This document shows, one piece after another, positions 8,759-17,298 of a DNA stretch of 64,000 nt; position 1 is the first letter of the stretch, and each line of letters starts with the position of its first letter. This DNA comes from PALSA-505 sp963699015. GTDB lineage: Bacteria; Actinomycetota; Actinomycetes; Streptosporangiales; Streptosporangiaceae. A program made the translations under genes and the position numbers. The notes below the pieces were generated by a model. It worked only from the letters and a program-made list of their open reading frames with translations, made no database searches and was not told the DNA's origin. Location of the stretch: positions 992,001-1,056,000 of the forward strand of contig CAVOSX010000008.1 in assembly GCA_963699015.1 (NCBI GenBank), written 5' to 3'.

Positions 8759-9852
8759 GCATCACCAGGATCACCGTGGACGGCGAGCGGCCGTACGACG
8801 TGGTCGTCGGTGCCGGCGTGCTCGGCGAGCTGCCCCGGCTCGCCGGGCCGGCCAAGCGCGAGCGCCAGGACGCGGCGGCCGTGGCCGTCGTCCACGCGGC
8901 TAGCCGCGGCGATCTCGCCGCGGCCGCCTGCCAGGTGCTCGCGCGAGCCGGGTACCGGGTGCACGCTGAGGACATCCCGGACGGCGAGGCGGCCAAGGAC
9001 ATCGCGGTGGCAGCGCGGCTGTGGTCCAGGCTCGCGGCCCATCGCATCGGCCGCACCGACTGCATCGTCGGCATCGGCGGCGGGGCGGCCTGCGACCTGG
9101 CCGGATTCGTCGCGGCCACGTGGCTGCGCGGGATCCGGCTGGTGCTCGTGCCGACCACGCTGCTCGCCATGGTGGACGCGGCGATCGGCGGCAAGACCGC
9201 GGTCAACATTCCCGAGGGCAAGAACCTGGTCGGCGCGTTTCACCCGCCCGCCGGGGTGCTGGCCGACCCGGCCACGCTGGCCACGCTGCCCCGGCGGGAG
9301 TACGTGAGCGGCCTGGCCGAGGTGATCAAGGCCGGGTTCATCGCCGACCCTGCCGTCCTCGACCTGGTCGAGTCCGATCCCGGGCAGGCCGCGGTCCCGG
9401 CCGGCCCGGCCGCGGCCGAGCTGATCGAGCGCGCGATCAGGGTCAAGGCCGCCGTGGTCGCCGGGGACCTGCGCGAGGCCGGGCAGCGGGAGTTCCTGAA
9501 CTACGGGCATACGCTCGGCCACGCGATCGAGCGGGTGGAGGGGTTCGGGTTCCGGCATGGCGAGGCGGTGGCGATCGGCATGACCTACGCGGCCGAGCTT
9601 GGCCGCCTGGCAGGCCGGCTTGACGACCGCACGGCCCGGCGGCACCGTGAGGTGCTCACCGCGGTCGGGCTGCCGACCCGGTACCGGCCGGATGCCTGGC
9701 CCCGGCTGCGGGCGGCGATGGGAGTGGACAAGAAGGCCCGCGGATCCCGGCTGCGGTTCATCGTGCTCGACGGGCTTGGCCGGCCGGGCGTGCTCGGCGA
9801 CCCTGCGGAAGGGCTTCTCGAACAGGCATACCAGGAGGTCTGCGCGCCATGA
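8755..9852 (+). CDS. aroB: 3-dehydroquinate synthase
   Basis: 365 residues; GTG start overlaps the aroK stop by 4 bases. Converts DAHP to 3-dehydroquinate using NAD+ and a divalent metal. Signatures: IGGGAACDLAGFVAATWLRG (nucleotide-binding GGG loop), VPTTLLAMVDAAIGGKTAVN, LAEVIKAGFIAD, and FLNYGHTLGHAIE with the metal-binding His residues. The second metal His is in GFRHGEAVAIGM. Length is normal for the family. Frame is clean throughout, unlike aroC. Confidence 0.96.
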   Translation: MSITRITVDGERPYDVVVGAGVLGELPRLAGPAKRERQDAAAVAVVHAASRGDLAAAACQVLARAGYRVHAEDIPDGEAAKDIAVAARLWSRLAAHRIGRTDCIVGIGGGAACDLAGFVAATWLRGIRLVLVPTTLLAMVDAAIGGKTAVNIPEGKNLVGAFHPPAGVLADPATLATLPRREYVSGLAEVIKAGFIADPAVLDLVESDPGQAAVPAGPAAAELIERAIRVKAAVVAGDLREAGQREFLNYGHTLGHAIERVEGFGFRHGEAVAIGMTYAAELGRLAGRLDDRTARRHREVLTAVGLPTRYRPDAWPRLRAAMGVDKKARGSRLRFIVLDGLGRPGVLGDPAEGLLEQAYQEVCAP

Positions 9853-10349
9853 GGCGGGTGCTCGTGCTCAACGGACCCAATCTGGGCAGGCTGGGCGTCC
9901 GCGAGCCCGAGGTGTACGGCTCGGCCAGCTTCGATGACCTGGCCGGTGCGTGCCGCGCCGCCGCCGGCAAGCTCGGGCTGCGAGCGGAGGTCCGGCAGAC
10001 CGACGACGAGACCGAGCTCATCCGGTGGGTGCACGAGGCGGCCGACGGCCGCATCCCGGTGGTGCTCAACCCGGCCGCGTTCACGCACTACTCCTACGCG
10101 CTGCGGGACGCGCTGGCCATGCGGACCGCGCCGCTGGTCGAGGTGCACCTGTCCAACCCGGCGGCCCGCGAGTCGTTCCGGCACAGCTCGGTGGTGGCGG
10201 GCGTGGCGGACGGGACGATCGCCGGGTTCGGCCTGATGTCGTACCGGCTGGCGCTGGAGGCCATCGCCGAGCTGGCCGCCCCGGGCGAGCCGGGGGAGCC
10301 CGGCGAGCCGGGGGAGGCCGGGGAGCGTGCCGGGGCCGGATCGCGGTGA
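9849..10349 (+). CDS. aroQ: Type II 3-dehydroquinate dehydratase
   Basis: 166 residues; ATG overlaps the aroB stop (ATGA). Dehydrates 3-dehydroquinate to 3-dehydroshikimate; dodecameric, cytoplasmic. Signatures: VLNGPNLGRLGVREPEVYGS with the flexible-lid Arg and active-site Tyr, VLNPAAFTHYSYALRDAL (catalytic region), VEVHLSNPAARESFRHSSV with the catalytic His, and IAGFGLMSYRLALEAI. The core ends near residue 145. It is extended by an unusual tail of repeated PGE units, then AGERAGAGSR, whose DNA is a short tandem repeat (about 10282-10323). Confidence 0.95.
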   Translation: MRRVLVLNGPNLGRLGVREPEVYGSASFDDLAGACRAAAGKLGLRAEVRQTDDETELIRWVHEAADGRIPVVLNPAAFTHYSYALRDALAMRTAPLVEVHLSNPAARESFRHSSVVAGVADGTIAGFGLMSYRLALEAIAELAAPGEPGEPGEPGEAGERAGAGSR

Positions 10350-10873
10350 TCGTCCTCGTCGGCTTCATGGGCGCGGGCAAGACCACGGTGGGGCGGCTGC
10401 TCGCGGCCAGGCTCGGCCTGCGGTTCGCCGACACCGACCTGATCATCGAGGAACGCCGCGGCTGCAGCATCAGGCAGATCTTCGCCGAGGACGGCGAGGC
10501 CGCCTTCCGCGCGGCCGAGCACGAGGTGCTGGCTGAGCTGATGCGCGGGCCCGGCGCGGTGGTGGCTGCGGGCGGCGGGGCGGTGGAGTACCAGTCGTCG
10601 CGGCGGCTGCTGGGCGCGGCCCGGGTGATCTACCTCCAGATCAGCTACGACGAGGCGATGCGGCGGGTCGGCGCAGACGCCGGGCGGCCGCTGCTGCGCA
10701 GGCCGGATCTGGGCGACATCTACCAGCGGCGGCTGCCGGTCTACCAGTCGGTGGCCACGCTGACCGTGGCCGCCGCGGGCCGTCCCGCCGAGGCGGTCTG
10801 CGAGGAGGTCATCAGCAGCCTGGCCCGGGAGCCTGGGCTCCCGCCGGGCCCCCGCGCCGGTTACGCTCGCTGA
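10346..10873 (+). CDS. aroK: Shikimate kinase (second copy)
   Basis: 175 residues from GTG 10346, which overlaps the aroQ stop (GTGA). It keeps all the canonical kinase motifs: Walker A GFMGAGKTTVG, shikimate-binding Asp in FADTDLIIEE, Arg in AFRAAEHEVL, the AAGGGAV loop and the lid Arg in AGRPLLRRPD. It differs throughout from the first copy (8252), so it is not a recent tandem duplicate; I infer older paralogy or acquisition. Sitting at the end of the operon, it may be the main kinase. A related small-molecule kinase specificity is possible but not indicated by the motifs. Confidence 0.88.
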   Translation: MIVLVGFMGAGKTTVGRLLAARLGLRFADTDLIIEERRGCSIRQIFAEDGEAAFRAAEHEVLAELMRGPGAVVAAGGGAVEYQSSRRLLGAARVIYLQISYDEAMRRVGADAGRPLLRRPDLGDIYQRRLPVYQSVATLTVAAAGRPAEAVCEEVISSLAREPGLPPGPRAGYAR

Positions 10874-10912
10874 CAGCCCCGAACCGGATTCGGCCGAACG
10901 AAGGGTGGCGCC

Positions 10913-11962
10913 ATGCGCATCGGGATGTCCCTGAACTACGCCGGCGGCTTCGCCGAGACCGTCGAGGAGCTGGCCGACTACGAACGGGCGGGCCTGGACA
11001 TCGTCTTCGTACCCGAGGCCTACAGCTACGACGCGGTAAGCCAGCTCGGCTTCATCGCGGCCAGGACCTCACGGCTGCAGATCGCCTCGGGCATCTTGCA
11101 GCTGTACTCGCGGACGCCCGCGCTGACCGCGATGACCGCGGCCGGGCTGGACTACGTATCCGGCGGCCGGTTCAACCTCGGCCTCGGGGCCTCCGGGCCG
11201 CAGGTGATCGAGGGCTGGCACGGCGTGCGGTATGACGCGCCGCTGGGCCGGACCCGGGAGATCATCGATATCTGCCGGAAGGTGTGGGCCCGCGAGCGGC
11301 TGGACTACCAGGGACGGTACTACCAAATCCCGCTGCCGCCCGGGCAGGGCACCGGGCTTGGCAAGCCGCTCAAGCTGATCAACCACCCGGTGCGCGACCG
11401 CATCCCGGTGATGCTGGCCGCGATCGGGCCGAAGAACACCGAGCTGGCCGCCGAGCTGGCCGAGGGCTGGGAGCCGATTTTCTACCTGCCGGAGAAGGCC
11501 GGCCAGATCTGGGGCGGCCCGCTGGCGGCCGGGCAGGCCAAGCGCGATCCCGCGCTCGGGCCGCTCGACGTGGTCGCGCAGGCCGCGCTGGCCATCGGCG
11601 ACGACGTGGCCGGGTACATCGATCTTGCCCGGCCGGTGCTGGCACTGTACGTCGGCGGCATGGGCGCGCCCCGGGACAAGGGGCCGAACTTCTACTTCAA
11701 CCTGGTGACCCGGTACGGCTACGGCGCGGAGGCGGAGAAGATCCAGGACGCCTACCTGGCCGGGCGCAAGGACGAGGCGGCCTCGTTCGTCCCGGCCGAG
11801 TTGCTCGAGCGGATATCACTGATCGGGCCAGAGGGCTTCGTCGCCGAGCGGGTGGCCGCGCTCCGTGAGTCGGGCGTGACCACGCTGAACGTCACGCCGC
11901 TGGCCGCCACGCACGCCGAGCGGGTGGCCCTGATCGAGAAGATCCGCGACCTGGCCGGCTAG
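10913..11962 (+). CDS. LLM class F420-dependent oxidoreductase
   Basis: 349 residues, ATG start after agggtgg-like spacing. Luciferase-like (TIM-barrel) oxidoreductases use F420 or FMN; in actinomycetes most of this subgroup use F420. Visible: MRIGMSLNYAGGFAETVEEL, LDIVFVPEAYSYDAVSQLGF, TSRLQIASGILQLYSRTPAL, RFNLGLGASGPQVIEGWHG (the classic LLM signature), RIPVMLAAIGPKNTELAAEL and a C-terminal LIGPEGFVAERVAALRESGV. The substrate is unknown. Downstream of the aro operon by 39 bases and probably separate; it overlaps the convergent MocR gene by 4 bases. Confidence 0.9.
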   Translation: MRIGMSLNYAGGFAETVEELADYERAGLDIVFVPEAYSYDAVSQLGFIAARTSRLQIASGILQLYSRTPALTAMTAAGLDYVSGGRFNLGLGASGPQVIEGWHGVRYDAPLGRTREIIDICRKVWARERLDYQGRYYQIPLPPGQGTGLGKPLKLINHPVRDRIPVMLAAIGPKNTELAAELAEGWEPIFYLPEKAGQIWGGPLAAGQAKRDPALGPLDVVAQAALAIGDDVAGYIDLARPVLALYVGGMGAPRDKGPNFYFNLVTRYGYGAEAEKIQDAYLAGRKDEAASFVPAELLERISLIGPEGFVAERVAALRESGVTTLNVTPLAATHAERVALIEKIRDLAG

Positions 11963-13449
11963 CGCAGCCGGCGCAGGGCATGACCGAGGACGGCCACGCC
12001 TTCGCCGATGCCGGCCGTCGTGTTCGCGGCGTAACCCAGGACTATCCCGGGCCGGTACGGGCGCTGACAGTGCCACGAGAGCGGCTGCACCTTCACGCCC
12101 CGGGCCAGGGCGGCGGCGGCCAGGTCGGCGTCGGCGAACGCGGCGTCGAAGGTGATCATGAGATGCAGGCCGGCGGCGGCACCGTGCACGACCGCGCCGG
12201 GGAGGTGAGTCCCGATCGCGGCGATCATCGCGTCGCGGCGGCGCCGATGGCGCCTGCGCAGGAAGCGAAGCTGGCGTTCCAGCTCGCCGGACTCCATCAG
12301 CCGGGCCAGCACCAGCTGCGGCAGCACCGCATTGCCAAGGTCCGCGTTCCGTTTCGCGGCCACCAGGGCGTCCCGGTACTTCGGCGGCGCGAGCACCCAT
12401 CCCACCCGCAGCGCGGGGGCGAGCAGCTTGGACACGCTCCCTGCGTAGCAGACATGGTCGGCGAGCATCGGCTGCAGGGCGGGGACCGGCGGCCGGTCGT
12501 ACCGGTGCTCGGCGTCGTAGTCGTCCTCGATGACCAGGCCTCCGTCCCGGGCCCAGCGCATCAGCTCGCGGCGCCGCTCGCCGTCGAGCACCACTCCGGT
12601 CGGGAACTGATGCGCGGGGGTTAGCAGCACTGCCGGGGCCCCGCTGGCCCGGAGTTCATCGACCCGCAGCCCGCGCGGGTCGACCGCGACCGGCGGGGTG
12701 CCCAGCTGCCAGTTCTGCAGGTGCTGGCGAGTGCCGAGCGACCCGGGGTCTTCCACCGCGACCGCGCGGATTCCGTCCCGGAGCAGGCCTTGCGCCAGCA
12801 GGCCCAGCGCCTGCGCGACCCCGGCGACGATGCACACCTCAGCCGGATCCACCCGGATCCCGCGGGTTCGGGCCAGCCAGCTGGCCACGGCACGGCGCAG
12901 CGCCGGCGTCCCGCGAGGATCCCCGTACCCGAAGTCGGACGGCGAAAGCTGGCTGAACACCGACCGCTCGGCGCGCAGCCAGGCCGCCCGCGGGAACGCG
13001 CCCAGGTCGGGCAGGCCCGGTGACAGGTCGATCCGGGCCGGCGCCGCGCGCAGCGAGTCGAAGACATCCGCGCCGGGGACGGGGCCGAACAGCGCGTCCG
13101 CGGCTGGCGGGCTGGTCATCTCGGCTGGCCGGGCCGGCATCGGCGCGGCCGCCGGAACGGCCACGACGACCGTTCCGGCGCGGCCGCGCCCGGCAACGTG
13201 GCCGTCTTCGGTCAGCCGCTGGTACGCCTCGGTGACCACGCCGCGGGATACGCCCAGTTCGCCGGCCAGCACCCGGGTGGCGGGCAGTCTGCTGCCCAGC
13301 GGCAGGCGACCGTCCGATATCGCCAGCCGGAGCTGCCGGGCCAGCCAGCTGGCCAGCCCGCCGGCCGGGGCATCGCCGGCGTGCAACTGGAGGAAGTCGG
13401 CCCCCGGCGTTATGGACCGGTCACCCGGGACGTCTTTGGCTCTACCCAC
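11959..13449 (-). CDS. MocR/PdxR-family GntR regulator with aminotransferase-like domain
   Basis: 496 residues, GTG start at 13449. The N-terminal GntR winged helix (about 30-100: LASWLARQLRLAISDGRLPL, GSRLPATRVLAGELGVSRGV, TEAYQRL) is followed by a class I aminotransferase-like domain (about 125-490). The PLP lysine sits in CYAGSVSKLLAPALRVGW, and the cofactor Asp in VIEDDYDAEHRYDR. MocR proteins bind PLP and respond to PLP or amine metabolites; PdxR members control vitamin B6 genes. Only 29 bases separate it from the divergent EamA transporter gene, so it probably regulates that gene and itself. No pdxS/pdxT is nearby, so a PdxR role is not supported. Confidence 0.92.
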   Translation of the reverse strand: MGRAKDVPGDRSITPGADFLQLHAGDAPAGGLASWLARQLRLAISDGRLPLGSRLPATRVLAGELGVSRGVVTEAYQRLTEDGHVAGRGRAGTVVVAVPAAAPMPARPAEMTSPPAADALFGPVPGADVFDSLRAAPARIDLSPGLPDLGAFPRAAWLRAERSVFSQLSPSDFGYGDPRGTPALRRAVASWLARTRGIRVDPAEVCIVAGVAQALGLLAQGLLRDGIRAVAVEDPGSLGTRQHLQNWQLGTPPVAVDPRGLRVDELRASGAPAVLLTPAHQFPTGVVLDGERRRELMRWARDGGLVIEDDYDAEHRYDRPPVPALQPMLADHVCYAGSVSKLLAPALRVGWVLAPPKYRDALVAAKRNADLGNAVLPQLVLARLMESGELERQLRFLRRRHRRRRDAMIAAIGTHLPGAVVHGAAAGLHLMITFDAAFADADLAAAALARGVKVQPLSWHCQRPYRPGIVLGYAANTTAGIGEGVAVLGHALRRLR

Positions 13450-13478
13450 CAGGCCATTGTGGAGGACAGGGTGACTCT

Positions 13479-14468
13479 ATGCGTAGCGTTATATCGCCCG
13501 CGCGGTCCGGGCCGGCCAGCCTGGCCACCCTGCCCGGCCGGCCCAGGCTGGCCAGCGTGCTCGCCGGCATCGCGGCCATGACGCTGGTTGGCGGCAGCGT
13601 CGGAGTTTCCCGCGCGCTGACCGGCGCTCCGCTGTTTGCCGCCCAGGCGATCCGCTACGCCGTGGCGGCCGGCGTCCTGCTCGCCGTGGCCAGACTGGCC
13701 CGCGTCCCGATCCTGCGCCCCCGGGGCCGGGAATGGCTGTGGCTGGCCGGCATCGCGGCGACCGGCCTGGTGGTGTTCAACGTGGCTATCGTGCGCGGCG
13801 TGGCGCATGCCGAGCCCGCGGTCATCGCGGTGGCCGTCGCGTGCGTGCCGGTGCTGCTCGGCGTCATCGGCCCGCTGGCCGAACGCCAGGCCCCCAGCCG
13901 CAAGATCCTGCTGGCCGCCCTGGTGGTCACCGGCGGCAGCGTCCTGGTCGAGGGTGCGGGCAGGACCGACGCGGCCGGCCTGGCCTGGGCCGCGGTCGCT
14001 CTGCTGTGCGAGGCCGCGTTCACGCTGCTGGCCGTGCCGGTGCTGCCCCGCCACGGGGCCTGGGGGGTATCGGTGCATTCAGCCTGGATTGGCACCCTCA
14101 TGCTGATCGTGCTCAGCGGCGTGACCGAGGGGCCCGCCGCCGCGGGCAGGCTCACCACGGCAGACTGGGCGGCGATGGGCTATCTGGCCATCATGGTCAC
14201 CGCGGTGGCCTTCGTCCTGTGGTACTCCGCCGTCACCGCGCTCGGGGCCGGGCCGGCGGGCCTGCTCGCCGGCATCGCACCGGTCTCGGCCGCGGTGACC
14301 GGTGTCATGACCGGCAGTCAGGCACCCCGCCCGCTCGTCTGGCTGGGCATACTCGTGGTCATCTGCGGGCTGGCCGCCGGCTTGCGGACGCCGCCGGAGC
14401 GCGCGGAACCGGCCGCGCGGCCGCCGCGCGCAGCAGCGGCACAGGCACCGGCAGGAGGGTCGCCATGA
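13479..14468 (+). CDS. EamA/DMT-family transporter
   Basis: 329 residues with about ten predicted membrane helices in two EamA repeats (for example VLAGIAAMTLVGGSVGVSRA, WLWLAGIAATGLVVFNVAIV, AVIAVAVACVPVLLGVIGPL, WLGILVVICGLAAGL). The family exports amino acids, amines or other small metabolites through the cytoplasmic membrane. A gtggagga ribosome site precedes the ATG. Divergent from the MocR regulator, a common arrangement for MocR-controlled exporters. The C-terminus is an Ala/Pro-rich cytoplasmic tail, and the stop overlaps the next gene (ATGA), so the two are probably translated together. Confidence 0.88.
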   Translation: MRSVISPARSGPASLATLPGRPRLASVLAGIAAMTLVGGSVGVSRALTGAPLFAAQAIRYAVAAGVLLAVARLARVPILRPRGREWLWLAGIAATGLVVFNVAIVRGVAHAEPAVIAVAVACVPVLLGVIGPLAERQAPSRKILLAALVVTGGSVLVEGAGRTDAAGLAWAAVALLCEAAFTLLAVPVLPRHGAWGVSVHSAWIGTLMLIVLSGVTEGPAAAGRLTTADWAAMGYLAIMVTAVAFVLWYSAVTALGAGPAGLLAGIAPVSAAVTGVMTGSQAPRPLVWLGILVVICGLAAGLRTPPERAEPAARPPRAAAAQAPAGGSP

Positions 14469-15154
14469 TGTTCGGTTACGACGACGCTGTCGCCGCGCGG
14501 TACCCGGCCATCCGCGCCGGGGTGATCCACGCGGCCGGGCTGAGCAACGGGCCGAGCCCGCCGGGCCTGCTGGAGGAATACCGGGCCGGGCAGCAGGCCG
14601 CCCGCGCGCGGCTGGCCGAGACGGCGATAGCGGATCTCCCGTCGATCGCCGCCTGGCGGCGGGCATTCACCACGTTCGGCGCCAAGCCGACCCAGTATCG
14701 CAACGCCGCCGAAGCGCTGCTGAGAAGGCTCGCCAAGCAGGGCGACATCCCCAGCGTCAACACGCTCGTCGACATCGGCAACCTGGTATCCATCCGGCAC
14801 GCCGTTCCCGTCGCCGTGATCGACCAGGGCAGCATCGCCGGCTCGATCACGGTCCGGTTCGCCACCGGCTGCGAGCTGTTCACCGACCTGGCCTCGAACG
14901 GCAGCGTCCGCCCGGACCCCGGCGAAGTCATCTTCGCCGACCGCGACAACATGGTGAGCGCCCGGCGCTGGTGCTGGCGGCAGAGCGCGCAGAGCGCCAC
15001 CAGCGCGACCACGGCCGATGCGCTCATGGTCGTCGAGGGCCTGCACGCGACCGCCGCGGCGGACATCGCATCGGCCGTCACCGACCTGACCGCGCTGCTC
15101 TGCACCTACCAGCCCCGCGCCCGCCTCAGCACGAGCACGCTCGCGCCCGCCTGA
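14465..15154 (+). CDS. B3/B4 tRNA-binding domain protein
   Basis: 229 residues from ATG 14465, overlapping the EamA stop. The fold is that of the B3/B4 domain of the phenylalanyl-tRNA synthetase beta chain: YPAIRAGVIHAAGL at the start, AWRRAFTTFGAKPTQYRNAA, EALLRRL, IPSVNTLVDIGNLVSIRHAV and PVAVIDQGSIAGSITVRFAT. Stand-alone proteins of this family are thought to deacylate mischarged tRNA or handle free amino-acid adducts, but this is not firmly established. Co-translation with an exporter under a PLP-type regulator suggests a shared amino-acid-related task; this is inference. Confidence 0.85.
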   Translation: MMFGYDDAVAARYPAIRAGVIHAAGLSNGPSPPGLLEEYRAGQQAARARLAETAIADLPSIAAWRRAFTTFGAKPTQYRNAAEALLRRLAKQGDIPSVNTLVDIGNLVSIRHAVPVAVIDQGSIAGSITVRFATGCELFTDLASNGSVRPDPGEVIFADRDNMVSARRWCWRQSAQSATSATTADALMVVEGLHATAAADIASAVTDLTALLCTYQPRARLSTSTLAPA

Positions 15155-15338
15155 CCCGGCCCCGGGCTGTCCACCCTCACGCCAGGGCCGGCCCGTCGAA
15201 GACGATCATGAAACCGCGCGCGGGCCTGGCCCGAAACGATGATGTATGCGTGTTGCGGTGGCGCGGAGCGTTTGCACGCGGTTACGGTGAAGCGGTTTTG
15301 CGGCATGAGCGTCGTATGGCACAGGGAGGCAGTTGCCG

Positions 15339-15647
15339 ATGTTCGGCGGGGCCGGGCCCGAACTCGACAAGAGGTTGATCATCTACCTGGCCGTACTCGC
15401 CGCATTCCTGCTGCTCGCCGGCTTCATGGTGGCGATGGGCGCGCTCACGGCGCGCGCGCAGACGTCGCCGCGGGCCGGACAGGCGCCCGGCGACGTGCTC
15501 TGCTGCCCGCGCCCGGGCGGCACCAGCCGGGACCAGGTTGTGCCGGACCCGCACGGCGTACAGTCTGCGCTATGCCCGATATGCATGCCGCCCGCCGTGA
15601 TCGCGCGCAGCAGCGCGTCGCCGCGCTGGACGCCGACGCCGCGCTGA
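15339..15647 (+). CDS. Candidate small membrane protein
   Basis: About 102 residues from ATG 15339, which has a strong agggagg ribosome site nine bases upstream (15323-15329). After a short polar start (GAGPELDKR) comes one hydrophobic helix, LIIYLAVLAAFLLLAGFMVA. The rest is polar and low in complexity, and the last 76 bases overlap the peptidase gene in another frame, so the real C-terminus may be earlier and hidden by an indel. No family recognised. Evidence is the ribosome site and the clean membrane helix only. Confidence 0.35.
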   Translation: MFGGAGPELDKRLIIYLAVLAAFLLLAGFMVAMGALTARAQTSPRAGQAPGDVLCCPRPGGTSRDQVVPDPHGVQSALCPICMPPAVIARSSASPRWTPTPR

Positions 15648-16663
15648 TCACCCACCTGCCGAACGTCCGCTATCTCACCGGGCTGGACAGCTCCAACGCA
15701 GCGCTTTTGGTCCCGGCGGCCGGCGGTTGCGTGCTCGGTACGGACTCGCGGTACGCGCTGGCCGCCCAGCAGGACTGCCCCGATCTGGAGCTGCTGACCG
15801 AGCGGTTCCTGGTGCCCGCGTTCGGCGCGCTCGCGGCCGAGCGCGGGTATCGCAGGCTGCTGTTCGAGGAGCAGCACCTGACGGTGGCCAGCCACCAGAA
15901 ACTCGCCGCCAAGGCGGCCGGGGTCGAGCTGGGGCCGTTCGGCCAGGAAATCGAGGAGCTGCGCACGGTCAAGGATGACGCGGAGCTCATGCTGATCGGC
16001 GCGGCCTGCCGGATCAGCTGCGAGGCGCTGGAGCAGCTGCTCCCGACGATCAGGCCGGGAATCACCGAGCGGCAGCTGGCGACCGCCATCGAGCGCCGGA
16101 TGGTGGATCTGGGCGCGGACGGGATCGCCTTCGACACGATCGTGGCCAGCGGACCGAACGGCGCGCTGCCGCATCACCGGGCGGGGGAGCGGCGGCTGGC
16201 GCGGGGTGACCTGGTCACGATCGACTTCGGCGCGCGCTCCGGCGGCTACCACGCGGACATGACCAGGACCGTGAGCCTGGGTGAGCCGGCCCAGTGGCAG
16301 CGCGACGTCTACGATCTCGTGGCCCGTGCCCAGCAGGCCGGGATCGACGCCGCCCGGTCCGGCGCGGAGGTGGGCGACGTGGACGCCGCAGCCAGGGACC
16401 TGATCGAAGAAGCCGGCCACAGTGAGCACTTCAAGCACGGCCTGGGTCACGGGGTGGGCCTCGAGGTACACGAAGCGCCGATGCTCGGGTACGGAAGCGA
16501 GGGTAGACTCGCTGCCCGGGTCCCGGTCACCATCGAGCCAGGCGTGTACCTGCCGGGCAGGGGCGGGGTCCGAATTGAGGACATCCTCGTGGTGAGCGGC
16601 GACGGGAGCTCCGGGACCGGAGGCTTGCTCACCACGACCACCAGGGAGCTGCTCGCGCTGTAG
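15572..16663 (+). CDS. M24 family metallopeptidase (Xaa-Pro aminopeptidase type)
   Basis: 363 residues from ATG 15572 (a second ATG at 15581 is possible). Removes N-terminal residues ahead of proline, or a related dipeptidase activity. N-terminal creatinase-type domain: ALITHLPNVRYLTGLDSSNA, LGTDSRYALAAQQ. Catalytic pita-bread domain: GIAFDTIVASGPNGALPHH, VTIDFGARSGGYHADMTRTV (two metal-binding Asp), HGLGHGVGLEVHEAP (metal His) and VTIEPGVYLPGRGGVRIEDI (two metal-binding Glu). The order peptidase-efp-nusB is common in actinobacteria next to aro genes. Confidence 0.93.
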   Translation: MPDMHAARRDRAQQRVAALDADAALITHLPNVRYLTGLDSSNAALLVPAAGGCVLGTDSRYALAAQQDCPDLELLTERFLVPAFGALAAERGYRRLLFEEQHLTVASHQKLAAKAAGVELGPFGQEIEELRTVKDDAELMLIGAACRISCEALEQLLPTIRPGITERQLATAIERRMVDLGADGIAFDTIVASGPNGALPHHRAGERRLARGDLVTIDFGARSGGYHADMTRTVSLGEPAQWQRDVYDLVARAQQAGIDAARSGAEVGDVDAAARDLIEEAGHSEHFKHGLGHGVGLEVHEAPMLGYGSEGRLAARVPVTIEPGVYLPGRGGVRIEDILVVSGDGSSGTGGLLTTTTRELLAL

Positions 16664-16705
16664 CCGGGCACGCTCTATCCGCTAGCGCATCCAGGAGAGC
16701 TCCAC

Positions 16706-17263
16706 GTGGCCACGACGAACGACCTGAAGAACGGGATGACGCTGAGCATCGACGGCCAGCTCTGGAACGTGGTGGAGTTTCAGCACGTCAAGCCGGGCAA
16801 GGGCGGCGCCTTCGTGCGCACCAAGCTGAAGAACGTGATGTCCGGCAAGGTCGTCGACCGGACCTTCAACGCCGGCATGAAGGTCAACGTGGCCAACGTC
16901 GACAGGCGCGAGATGCAGTACCTCTACCGGGAGGGAGAGGACTTCGTCTTCATGGACACCCGCGACTACGACCAGCCGCACATCCCGGCCTCGGTCGTGG
17001 GCGACGCCGCGAACTTCCTGCTCGAGGAGCAGATGGCCACCGTGGCCTTCAACGACGGGGTGCCGCTGTACGTGGAACTGCCGGCCGCGGTGGAGCTGAC
17101 CATCACCACGACCGACCCCGGCGTGCAAGGCGACCGCTCCACCGGCGGTACCAAGCCGGCCACGCTGGAGACCGGCGCGCAGGTGCAGGTGCCGCTGTTC
17201 ATCTCGACCGGCGAGAAGGTCAGGGTGGACACCCGCTCCGGCGAGTACCTCAGCCGCGCCTGA
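16706..17263 (+). CDS. efp: Elongation factor P
   Basis: 185 residues, GTG start after a caggaga ribosome site. EF-P enters the ribosomal E site and relieves stalling at polyproline. Three beta-barrel domains: KOW-like N-terminal (LKNGMTLSIDGQLWNVVEFQ, HVKPGKGGAFVRTKLKNV), the middle domain (VDRREMQYLYREGEDFVFMD) and the C-terminal OB domain (TTTDPGVQGDRSTGGTKPAT, IDTRSGEYL-like VDTRSGEYLSRA). The loop tip residue in PGKGG is the Lys that is modified in some bacteria. The proline-rich proteins in this window (5470, 17732, 30423) would be natural clients; this is inference. Confidence 0.97.
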   Translation: MATTNDLKNGMTLSIDGQLWNVVEFQHVKPGKGGAFVRTKLKNVMSGKVVDRTFNAGMKVNVANVDRREMQYLYREGEDFVFMDTRDYDQPHIPASVVGDAANFLLEEQMATVAFNDGVPLYVELPAAVELTITTTDPGVQGDRSTGGTKPATLETGAQVQVPLFISTGEKVRVDTRSGEYLSRA

Positions 17264-17298
17264 CCCGGCGCCACATCAACCGGGAACCACGCCAGACC

